Assembly: GCA_018402665.1 (NCBI GenBank)
Contig: JAGYIN010000001.1
Span: forward strand, 124,001-188,000
Origin: Schleiferiaceae bacterium
GTDB lineage: Bacteria > Bacteroidota > Bacteroidia > Flavobacteriales > Schleiferiaceae
DNA length: 64,000 bases
Direction: 5' to 3'
Part shown: positions 54,004-61,834 of the stretch, piece after piece
How positions within the stretch are numbered: the first letter of the stretch is position 1
Layout of the letters: each line of letters begins with the position of its first letter
Notes under the pieces: model-generated
Database searches by the model: none
The model's input: the letters and a program-made list of their open reading frames with translations, nothing else
What the model was told of the DNA's origin: nothing
Made by a program: the position numbers and the translations under genes

Positions 54004-54540
54004 GTGACACTCAAAAGGACAAAAATCCTATTACTCTCTGATACGCACAGTCATATGGACGAAAGAATCCTAGACTATGCCGCTGGCGTAGATATGATAT
54101 GGCATGCCGGAGATATCGGCAATCACGACGGAATGGATGCGCTTGAAGCATTGGGCAAACCCTTAATTGCCGTTTATGGGAATATCGATGACCATACCAT
54201 GCGCAGCCGCTACCCACTGCATCAGAAATTCGTGTTGAATGGCGTAAAGGTTTGGATTACACACATAGGTGGCTATCCCCCGCGCTACAACAACAGAACC
54301 CGCGATGGGCTGAAGAAAGAAAAACCGGATGTGTTTATATGCGGACACAGCCATATTTTAAAGGTCGTTTACGACAAGCATATCGATTGCTTGCACATGA
54401 ATCCCGGTGCGGCCGGAATCCACGGTTTTCACAAGATGCGTACGATGCTCCGGTTCGAATTGGTCCAAGAAGGGGACGAAAAAGGAAAAGTCACGAACCT
54501 TGAGGTCATAGAATTAGGAAAACGCGGTCAACTCCTTTAA
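54004..54540 (+). CDS. MJ0936/YfcE-type metallophosphodiesterase
   Basis: Calcineurin-like phosphoesterase with the complete dimetal set: LLLSDTHSH, WHAGDIG, VYGNIDDH, ICGHSHILK and HMNPGA. Probably acts on small phosphodiesters; the natural substrate is unknown. Its start is GTG (54004). A TAATTTTG -7-like box at its end may help drive purB. Confidence 0.9.
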   Translation: MTLKRTKILLLSDTHSHMDERILDYAAGVDMIWHAGDIGNHDGMDALEALGKPLIAVYGNIDDHTMRSRYPLHQKFVLNGVKVWITHIGGYPPRYNNRTRDGLKKEKPDVFICGHSHILKVVYDKHIDCLHMNPGAAGIHGFHKMRTMLRFELVQEGDEKGKVTNLEVIELGKRGQLL

Positions 54541-54563
54541 TTTTGCGTTTTAATAGCCTTGCA

Positions 54564-55913
54564 ATGTCTACAGCTTTACATGCCATCACACCCGTTGACG
54601 GTCGGTATGCTTCGAAAACCGAAGCCCTTTCTCAATACTTTTCGGAATTCGCGCTGATCAAATATCGGGTTCGCGTCGAAATCGAATACTTTATCGCCTT
54701 GTGCGAAAGCGACTTACCTCAACTCACGGGTGTTGATCATAAGCATTTTGATGCCTTGCGTGCGATCTACATGGACTTTAGCACGGAAGATGCACAGAAA
54801 ATAAAGGATATTGAAAAGGTTACGAACCACGATGTAAAGGCGGTTGAATACTTTATTAAAGAAGCTTTTGAAGCACTGGGATTAAGCCAATTTCAAGAGT
54901 TTATCCACTTTGGACTTACTTCTCAGGACATCAACAACACGTCCGTTCCTTTATCCGTGAAAGAGGCACTGGAAGAGGTGATCTGCCCTTCAATTGAAGC
55001 ACTTATTGAAGCTATAGAGTCGAGTGCAAAGGCCTGGGAAGCCATTCCGCTCTTAGCGCGAACCCACGGTCAGCCGGCATCTCCGACGACCTTGGGCAAG
55101 GAGTTTAATGTATTCACCTCACGTCTTCGCGGGCAACTCGCGCAACTAAAAGCCGTACCCCACAGCGCGAAGTTTGGAGGGGCAACGGGCAACTTTAATG
55201 CGCACACCGTGGCCTATCCAGGACGCGATTGGCACCGTTGGGGAGATGCTTTTGTAAGCAACCACCTAGGACTGCAACGCAGCTACCCTACGACACAGAT
55301 CGAACATTATGATAATATTGCAGCTCAATTCGATGCCCTGAAACGCATCGACAATATCTTTATTGACCTTTGCCGTGACGTTTGGACCTACGTAAGTATG
55401 GATTACTTCAAACAAAAAATCAAAGACGGCGAGGTGGGGTCCTCTGCCATGCCTCACAAAGTGAATCCGATTGATTTTGAAAATGCAGAAGGGAACCTGG
55501 GGCTTGCCAACGCGCTGTTTGAGCACCTCGCTGGAAAACTACCTATATCGCGCTTGCAGCGTGACCTTACAGATTCTACTGTTTTACGTAATGTAGGTGT
55601 TCCATTTGGCCACCTTCTGATCGCCATAGCCTCCATGAACAAGGGATTGGGTAAACTCTTAGTGAATGAGGGTAAAATCGCTGCAGATCTGGAAGCGAAT
55701 TGGGCCGTAGTTGCGGAAGCCATCCAAAACATCCTGCGCAGAGAGGGCTATCCGAAGCCTTATGAAGCGCTCAAGGCTTTAACGCGTACAAATAGTGCTA
55801 TAACTGCATTAAGCATCTCTGAATTTATTGATACCTTAGAGATAAACGATACCGTTAAAGCCGAGCTCAAACAAATCACCCCGAGCAATTACATCGGTCA
55901 GGTACGAAGCTAA
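54564..55913 (+). CDS. purB: Adenylosuccinate lyase
   Basis: Cleaves SAICAR and adenylosuccinate in purine synthesis. The fumarase/aspartase-family signature SSAMPHKVNPIDFENAEGN is clear, with TSQDINNTSVPL and the catalytic His in RTHGQPASPTTLGKE. The E. coli-type length (449 aa here). I choose ATG 54564 (MSTALHAITPVDGRY), 20 bp inside the track ORF. A TAATTTTG box (54538-54545) lies 18 bp upstream. Confidence 0.96.
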   Translation: MSTALHAITPVDGRYASKTEALSQYFSEFALIKYRVRVEIEYFIALCESDLPQLTGVDHKHFDALRAIYMDFSTEDAQKIKDIEKVTNHDVKAVEYFIKEAFEALGLSQFQEFIHFGLTSQDINNTSVPLSVKEALEEVICPSIEALIEAIESSAKAWEAIPLLARTHGQPASPTTLGKEFNVFTSRLRGQLAQLKAVPHSAKFGGATGNFNAHTVAYPGRDWHRWGDAFVSNHLGLQRSYPTTQIEHYDNIAAQFDALKRIDNIFIDLCRDVWTYVSMDYFKQKIKDGEVGSSAMPHKVNPIDFENAEGNLGLANALFEHLAGKLPISRLQRDLTDSTVLRNVGVPFGHLLIAIASMNKGLGKLLVNEGKIAADLEANWAVVAEAIQNILRREGYPKPYEALKALTRTNSAITALSISEFIDTLEINDTVKAELKQITPSNYIGQVRS

Positions 55914-55922
55914 ACCTATATT

Positions 55923-56327
55923 ATGAAGAAAGTGCTCATTACCCTGACCTTTTTTGTTACCGGAGCAGTGTCTATTGGTCTCTATCAATATTTTAGAACA
56001 CCTGAAAAAGCAATGGAACAGAAGCCAGTTTTCGAAGGCAGTGCCGATGGATTTGCAGGAATACTGATGGACTCGGTGTGGGAAACCGGCGCCGTAGTTC
56101 AACTGTCAGATACTATTCAAAGCGCAGAGAGTAAAAGCATCACCTTTCCTAATGGAATTATTGTAACAAAGGACACCTCTGACCATGGTCTGTGGCCCAC
56201 CGAAGGTTACATTACCGTGAAAGGCCTGTACCAAGGCAAGGAAGTCGACGAATTTTTCGGAGAAACGCTAATTCGTGTGAGTGGCGCTTTTCTTCTCGAG
56301 CCCACGAAGTCTGAAAATCTGAACTAG
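55923..56327 (+). CDS. Small membrane-anchored protein, possibly OB-like
   Basis: 134-aa protein with an N-terminal hydrophobic segment (VLITLTFFVTGAVSIGLYQYF) and a beta-rich soluble part (VVQLSDTIQSAESKSITFPNG; YITVKGLYQGKEVDEFFGETLIRVSG). The strand pattern recalls tRNA_anti-like OB-fold proteins of Bacteroidota; the match is tentative. It follows purB by 9 bp and overlaps the 3' end of the convergent MFS gene by 60 nt. Confidence 0.7.
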   Translation: MKKVLITLTFFVTGAVSIGLYQYFRTPEKAMEQKPVFEGSADGFAGILMDSVWETGAVVQLSDTIQSAESKSITFPNGIIVTKDTSDHGLWPTEGYITVKGLYQGKEVDEFFGETLIRVSGAFLLEPTKSENLN

Positions 56328-57557
56328 ACCTATTGCGAAAAAGACGGTAAGTGCCAGTGCGGAATTTCTAAGATCGCCCGTCAATGCCTCTAGAATACCT
56401 ATACTGAACATTCCAAAAGTGGTGGCCAATTTTTCCATGACATCATAGAAACTAAAATACGTCGTGTGGTCTTCCGTTTCAGGCAGCATCTTGCTGTAGG
56501 TAGAACGTGAAAGACTTTGTACAGCGCCCATAACGAACCCTAGAACGCCGCCGACCACATAGAATTGGCCCGCGGTCTGGACAAAATAGGCGGCGAAACA
56601 CAGCAACATCCAAATGGCAACCCCTACTTTGATTGCGAACACATTCGTCGTTCGTTCACTCAAGCGCGCAAAAACTGCGGAACCGGCGATAGCAACGAAT
56701 TGAATGATCAAAATGGTCATAATAAGCTGTGAAGATGCTAGGTCTAAAACCTTTGATCCAAAAACTGCTGCGAGCAAAATAATGGTTTGCATACCTACGC
56801 TGTACCAGAAAAAACCTCCAAGAAAAATACGCAGCGATTTTATTCCACGAAACTCTTTAAATACGAGCAATAGCTCCCGCCAACTTTTCCAAAACAACTT
56901 GCCTTCAAAATAATCTTTCACTTCATCTTTAGGCAATCTGTTGATCGCTGGCAGTCCAAACCCCAACCACCAGATTCCGGTAACCAGGAATGAGAATCTA
57001 GAAGCAATGCCTTCATCGGCAAAACCGAAAGTTTGCGGCATTTGAACAAGGATCAGGCACAAAATAAGCAACAAAGCACTCCCAAAATAGCCTAGGGAAA
57101 AGCCTCGTGCAGATAATCGGTCTTGCATCTCGGCAGGAGCGATAACCGGTAAGAAGCTGTTGTAAAAAACAACAGAACCCGTAAAGCCGACGCTTGCCAG
57201 AAAGGCAAGGTAAAGCCCTAACCAGGGATTAGCCGCAGTGAACAGCCCCATGCAAGAGGTACTCAAAGCCCCAATAATCATAAAGGTTCGCATGAACACC
57301 TTACGACGCCCGGTGCGATCGGCCATGGCAGCGAGATAGGGCGATAAAATGGAAATGGTTAAATACGATGCGGCGATGACATAACTGTAGACGACCGTAT
57401 TTTCCCAATAGCTTCCCAAAAACAACACTTCATTCGTTTCATTCTTTGTCACCGCCTCATAGTATAGGGGAAATAATACGGTGCTAATAACCAGAGAATA
57501 GACCGAATTTGCCCAATCGTACATGGCCCAGCCGCGTTGTGTTTTTGTGAATTTCAT
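56268..57557 (-). CDS. UMF1-type MFS transporter (Atg22-like)
   Basis: Inner-membrane transporter, 429 aa with about 12 helices, starting with WAMYDWANSVYSLVISTVLFP, the mark of the UMF1/vacuole effluxer-like MFS subfamily. MADRTGRRKVFM is MFS motif A, and SRSTYSKMLPETEDHTTYFSFYDV is typical. Substrate unknown (amino-acid efflux is inferred only for the yeast homologue). Divergent from the 57623 gene, with TTGGACCAA sites between them. Confidence 0.88.
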   Translation of the reverse strand: MKFTKTQRGWAMYDWANSVYSLVISTVLFPLYYEAVTKNETNEVLFLGSYWENTVVYSYVIAASYLTISILSPYLAAMADRTGRRKVFMRTFMIIGALSTSCMGLFTAANPWLGLYLAFLASVGFTGSVVFYNSFLPVIAPAEMQDRLSARGFSLGYFGSALLLILCLILVQMPQTFGFADEGIASRFSFLVTGIWWLGFGLPAINRLPKDEVKDYFEGKLFWKSWRELLLVFKEFRGIKSLRIFLGGFFWYSVGMQTIILLAAVFGSKVLDLASSQLIMTILIIQFVAIAGSAVFARLSERTTNVFAIKVGVAIWMLLCFAAYFVQTAGQFYVVGGVLGFVMGAVQSLSRSTYSKMLPETEDHTTYFSFYDVMEKLATTFGMFSIGILEALTGDLRNSALALTVFFAIGLVQIFRLRGLEKKSATHTN

Positions 57558-57559
57558 CG

Positions 57560-57610
57560 TTGGACCAATTTACAACGCGAAACGGCATTATATTTGAAGT
57601 ATTGGACCAA
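57560..57610. promoter_or_regulatory. Paired TTGGACCAA palindromes flanking a -7 box
   Basis: Two exact copies of TTGGACCAA (57560-57568 and 57602-57610; TTGG-A-CCAA is a 9-bp palindrome), 42 bp apart, flank a TATATTTG -7 box (57589-57596) that is 26 bp upstream of the 57623 ATG. The left copy lies 3 bp from the UMF1 start. The 42-bp spacing is four helical turns. They look like operator sites of one regulator controlling both divergent genes; the regulator is unknown. Confidence 0.45.
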
Positions 57611-57622
57611 ATTAATTTAGCT

Positions 57623-58468
57623 ATGAAAAAACTGCTGCTTATCCTCGCCTGTTCAGTCGCATTCTTAGAAGTTGCGGCGCAGGATATGCTTATTTACAAG
57701 GATAAAACGATCGATGAGGTAACCATCATTGAAGTGAATCCAGATTTTATTAAGTACCGTGAATACGGATCGCCAGTAAATTCTGCCACCTTCAGCATCG
57801 AAAAGGATTACTTGAGTAAAATCATTTTTGAAAGTGGTCGCGTGCTGGATTTGAGTAAAACCATGATGGACGATGAGCGCATTTATGCCAACCAACGCAG
57901 ACATGGGATTAAACTTGATATCGGTGCAATCAGTCAAAACTACATGTTCATTGTGTATGAGGAGGCCATTAATCCATCGAGCTCTTGGGAAGCAGGCGCC
58001 TTATTTGTAGGTGCGGGTTATGAAAATCAAAACGGTTGGAATGATCCAGAACGCGCCATGGGTGCAGGACTTTATGGTGGCTTTAAATTTAAAAGAAGCC
58101 CTAATTTCTACATGCAACGCATGCGTTACGGTCACATCATGAGAGGCTCGTATATCAAGCCAAATCTAATGATTACAACGTTTAATTACGACCGCATTGA
58201 TTACGATCATCCACCGGATCCGGTAACGTTTATGTACCCCACTACCCGTGAAACGGCTTTCGCAGGCGCTGCAATGCTCGAATTCGGGAACCAGCTCGTA
58301 TTGTCTGAACAGTTGATGGTAGAATATTCTGCAGGATTTGGCTATGGATTTACGACTAAACAAGCCGATTGGAACTACTCTAATTATGGTTTCAGCGGCG
58401 GGATTGGCACTGATGCAGCACCGTACGTTTGGAACTTTGGTTTAAAAGTAGGGTACCTCATGAAATAA
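57623..58468 (+). CDS. Outer-membrane-like secreted protein (281 aa)
   Basis: Signal peptide (MKKLLLILACSVAFLEVAAQ) then a short N-terminal beta domain (DMLIYKDKTIDEVTIIEVNPD) of a kind that opens many Bacteroidota secreted proteins, followed by amphipathic strands rich in Gly/Tyr and ending NFGLKVGYLMK. Probably a small outer-membrane barrel; the exact family is not recognised. Start set at ATG 57623, since upstream codons are not signal-like. Confidence 0.8.
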   Translation: MKKLLLILACSVAFLEVAAQDMLIYKDKTIDEVTIIEVNPDFIKYREYGSPVNSATFSIEKDYLSKIIFESGRVLDLSKTMMDDERIYANQRRHGIKLDIGAISQNYMFIVYEEAINPSSSWEAGALFVGAGYENQNGWNDPERAMGAGLYGGFKFKRSPNFYMQRMRYGHIMRGSYIKPNLMITTFNYDRIDYDHPPDPVTFMYPTTRETAFAGAAMLEFGNQLVLSEQLMVEYSAGFGYGFTTKQADWNYSNYGFSGGIGTDAAPYVWNFGLKVGYLMK

Positions 58469-58492
58469 TACCGCCCCGCGGTAGATCGCATA

Positions 58493-58528
58493 AAAAAGCC
58501 CGGTGCATTTCAATGCGCCGGGCTTTTT
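58493..58528. terminator. Strong bidirectional terminator
   Basis: GCCCGGTGCATT-TC-AATGCGCCGGGC is a 12-bp stem with one G-U pair, framed by A-run and T-run. It ends the 57623 gene on plus and acn on minus. Confidence 0.92.
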
Positions 58529-58555
58529 ATTGAACGCTACTAAAAGCGCTATGCT

Positions 58556-60826
58556 TTATAAATTGTTCTGCGTTTTAATCAAATTCAATGCAGAACCTGC
58601 TTTGAACCAATCAATCTGCTGAGCATTGTACGTGTGGTTTAATTTGACGTTGTCTATGGAACCGTCCGCATGGACCAATTCAAGATTTAGCTGCTTACCA
58701 GGGGCAAAATCAGCGAGATCCGTAAAGTTGAACGTATCGTCTGAAAGAATACGATCGTAATCTGCTTCATTCGCAAATGTTAGACCCAACATCCCTTGCT
58801 TCTTCAAGTTCGTTTCATGAATACGAGCAAAAGATTTTACGATCACCGCGCGAACGCCAAGGTGACGTGGCTCCATTGCTGCGTGCTCACGAGAAGAACC
58901 CTCTCCATAATTGTGATCACCTACCACTATAGACGGTACACCCGCTGCTTTGTACGCACGAGCTACGTTAGGAACCTCATCGACTGAACCGTCAAGTTGA
59001 TTCGTAACCGCATTAGTAGCCCCCGTGTAGGCATTCACAGCACCGATCAAACAATTGTTAGATATATTATCTAAATGTCCGCGGTAGCGCAACCATGGAC
59101 CTGCCATAGAAATATGGTCCGTTGTACACTTGCCTAAGGCTTTGATGAGCAATTTCGCTCCATTAATGTTCTGACCGTCCCAAGGCTCAAATGGCGCGAG
59201 CAACTGCAAACGTTGAGAATCTGGACTCACCACAACATCAACACCTGAACCGTCTTCAGCCGGTGCTTGATACCCGTTATCTTCTACTGCGAAGCCTTTG
59301 CTTGGTAGCTCTTGGCCTGTAGGCTCCGCCAATGTAACGGCATCGCCGTTTTCGTTCATTAACGTATCCGTGATTGGGTTGAAGTCGAGTTTTCCTGATA
59401 TCGCAATCGCAGCAACCATCTCAGGTGAGGTCACAAAAGCGTGCGTGTTTGGATTTCCATCCGCACGCTTCGCAAAGTTTCTGTTGAACGAGTGTACGAT
59501 TGAGTTTTTCTCTTGCTTCTCCGCACCTTCACGTGCCCACTGACCGATACACGGTCCACAAGCGTTAGTAAAGATTCTAGTACCTTCTAGCTTGTTGAAC
59601 GTATCCATCAAACCGTCGCGTTCCGCAGTATAACGTACCTGCTCAGATCCTGGGTTAATACCCAAGATGGCCTTTGGCTTAATACCCTTTTCAACTGCAT
59701 CAGCAACGATGGATGCTGCCCGCGTCAAATCCTCGTAAGAAGAGTTGGTACACGAACCAATCAAAGCCCACTCAATATCAGTCGGCCAGTCATTCGCCGC
59801 AGCTTTTTCCTTCATTTCTGCAACAGGTGTCGCCAAATCCGGTGTAAATGGACCGTTTAAATGTGGTGTTAATTCATCCAAATTAATCTCAATCACTTGA
59901 TCAAAATATTGTTCTGGATTTGCATACACCTCAGCATCACCGGTCAAATGTTCAGCAACTTTATCCGCTGCATCAACGACATCTTGACGACCCGTTGCTG
60001 CTAAATAGCGACGCATACTGTCATCGTAGCCAAAGGTTGACGTGGTCGCACCGATCTCAGCACCCATGTTACAAATGGTTCCTTTACCGGTAGCACTCAA
60101 ACTCTCCGCACCTTCGCCGAAATATTCGACGATGGAACCCGTCCCCCCTTTAACAGTAAGGATACCGGCTACTTTCAAGATCACATCTTTCGGCGCAGTC
60201 CAACCATTCAAACGACCGGTAAGCTTCACACCGATGAGTTTCGGGAATTTCAACTCCCAAGCCATACCTGCCATGACATCTACCGCATCAGCGCCACCTA
60301 CACCGATGGCAACCATACCTAGACCACCTGCATTTACCGTGTGGCTGTCCGTACCGATCATCATACCTCCAGGGAAGGCATAGTTCTCTAGTACTACCTG
60401 GTGGATAATACCCGCTCCTGGCTTCCAGAAACCGATACCGTATTTATTACAAACTGAAGACAAGAAGTTAAAAACCTCATTGTTCTTGTTGATTCCTTCT
60501 TGTAAATCTTTATCTGCACCGATACGTGCTTGGATAAGGTGATCTGCGTGCGCCGTGGAAGGCACCGCAACTTTTTCTTTTCCAGCTTGCATAAACTGCA
60601 ATAATGCCATCTGCGCTGTTGCATCTTGCATCGCTACGCGGTCCGGTGCAAAATCAACATAGCTCGCACCTCTACCAAAAGCTTCAGTGGCTTTTCCTTC
60701 CCACAAGTGGGTATATAAAATCTTTTCTGCTAAAGTCAAGGGTTTTCCAACCGCCTCACGAGCCGCCGAAACGCGCTCTGGGTAACGGTCATACACCTTG
60801 CGGATCATATCGATATCAAAGGTCAT
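58556..60826 (-). CDS. Aconitate hydratase (mitochondrial-type)
   Basis: TCA-cycle enzyme isomerising citrate to isocitrate with a 4Fe-4S cluster. 756 aa, close to mitochondrial aconitase and unlike AcnB. The cysteine ligands fall in [12 protein letters not shown] and [12 protein letters not shown] (one plus two), with [13 protein letters not shown] and [16 protein letters not shown] as substrate-site motifs. It stands alone, with a 167-bp gap upstream holding AGCTA-N5-TAGCT and TAGCA-N11-TGCTA inverted repeats and no clear -33/-7 promoter. Confidence 0.96.
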   Translation of the reverse strand: MTFDIDMIRKVYDRYPERVSAAREAVGKPLTLAEKILYTHLWEGKATEAFGRGASYVDFAPDRVAMQDATAQMALLQFMQAGKEKVAVPSTAHADHLIQARIGADKDLQEGINKNNEVFNFLSSVCNKYGIGFWKPGAGIIHQVVLENYAFPGGMMIGTDSHTVNAGGLGMVAIGVGGADAVDVMAGMAWELKFPKLIGVKLTGRLNGWTAPKDVILKVAGILTVKGGTGSIVEYFGEGAESLSATGKGTICNMGAEIGATTSTFGYDDSMRRYLAATGRQDVVDAADKVAEHLTGDAEVYANPEQYFDQVIEINLDELTPHLNGPFTPDLATPVAEMKEKAAANDWPTDIEWALIGSCTNSSYEDLTRAASIVADAVEKGIKPKAILGINPGSEQVRYTAERDGLMDTFNKLEGTRIFTNACGPCIGQWAREGAEKQEKNSIVHSFNRNFAKRADGNPNTHAFVTSPEMVAAIAISGKLDFNPITDTLMNENGDAVTLAEPTGQELPSKGFAVEDNGYQAPAEDGSGVDVVVSPDSQRLQLLAPFEPWDGQNINGAKLLIKALGKCTTDHISMAGPWLRYRGHLDNISNNCLIGAVNAYTGATNAVTNQLDGSVDEVPNVARAYKAAGVPSIVVGDHNYGEGSSREHAAMEPRHLGVRAVIVKSFARIHETNLKKQGMLGLTFANEADYDRILSDDTFNFTDLADFAPGKQLNLELVHADGSIDNVKLNHTYNAQQIDWFKAGSALNLIKTQNNL

Positions 60827-60993
60827 AGAACTCTAATTTTTCTATTAATTCAACACGAATTTACCACATAAAATGTGATTAGCAGGTGTGATTTTGTGCT
60901 AGAATCAACACCCCTCTATACCTATTGAAATATTAAAGATAATTCAGCTAAAAAATAGCTAAATTCTTAAAAAACAAGCCTGAAAATTAAGAA

Positions 60994-61818
60994 TTAAGGA
61001 ATCCAAACCTTGCGGTTATGGTACCAGTTATCGCCCTCAATTCGAACGATATACATACCTGTAGACCAAAGCTCCGTGTTGAAGTGGTGGGCTTGAGCAG
61101 TTTTAGAAGAGGCAGCGATTAATTTACCCGTTGCATCCAACACACTCACTCCTAGTGGGCTTTCAAACGTAATGTTTAAACTCCCGTCGTTTTGGGCGAT
61201 ATTCATCGATCGCAAGACCGTTTCCATGACATCTAAAAGTTCAAACCCTGCGCTATGCGCGCTGTCCTTTGCAGGATTAAAGCTCCAATCCTTTATGGTG
61301 AAACTTTTAGCACTATCCGCTACATCGATTCGGGCCCATCCATAGCACGCTGTATCATTTTTGATGATACGAAGTCCTAGATATCCATCAGTAAGGGGAC
61401 CTGCCCAATTCGAATTTGGGTAGGCCACTCCATCTACATGAAATGCCATATAGCCGGCAGCTGTGGCAGCATTGATACCCGCCCAACTCTGTGAAGCATC
61501 AACAGTCGTACCCGGAAGTACTTTTTCAACATAGCTAAATCCGTTTTGGCCAGCGCCCATGGCAAGATTTCCTTCTATACTGTCTCCAGGGTGAAGTAGG
61601 ACTGCGTTGACATTGCCTAATTGGCCACCGCCTAGAATGTGTTCAATGGTAAAATCCACAATGGTATCACCGTCCAGGTCCAATTGAAAGATTCCGTCCA
61701 CAATCGTGGTATCCGAAATATCTGTGTATTGATATTGTGCTTGTGCAGCTGTGCCACCTAGAAGAGCTGCCGCAGTAGCCATATATTGGCTAAGACGTTT
61801 AGAATCCGATTTTTCCAT
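60994..61818 (-). CDS. Secreted protein with type IX sorting tail (274 aa)
   Basis: A signal peptide (KSDSKRLSQYMATAAALLGGTAAQA) precedes a beta-sandwich-like domain typical of flavobacterial proteins of this N-terminal type (YTDISDTTIVDGIFQLDLDGD). The C-terminus is a type A T9SS sorting domain: ITFESPLGVSVLDATGKLIA, ending SAGMYIVRI-like in STGMYIVRIEGDNWYHNRKV. It should be sent through the outer membrane and anchored or released. The function of the middle is unknown. It lies 16 bp downstream of the phosphatase-TPR-sulfotransferase gene, so co-transcription is likely. Confidence 0.85.
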   Translation of the reverse strand: MEKSDSKRLSQYMATAAALLGGTAAQAQYQYTDISDTTIVDGIFQLDLDGDTIVDFTIEHILGGGQLGNVNAVLLHPGDSIEGNLAMGAGQNGFSYVEKVLPGTTVDASQSWAGINAATAAGYMAFHVDGVAYPNSNWAGPLTDGYLGLRIIKNDTACYGWARIDVADSAKSFTIKDWSFNPAKDSAHSAGFELLDVMETVLRSMNIAQNDGSLNITFESPLGVSVLDATGKLIAASSKTAQAHHFNTELWSTGMYIVRIEGDNWYHNRKVWIP

Positions 61819-61834
61819 GGAGGCAAATATAAAC

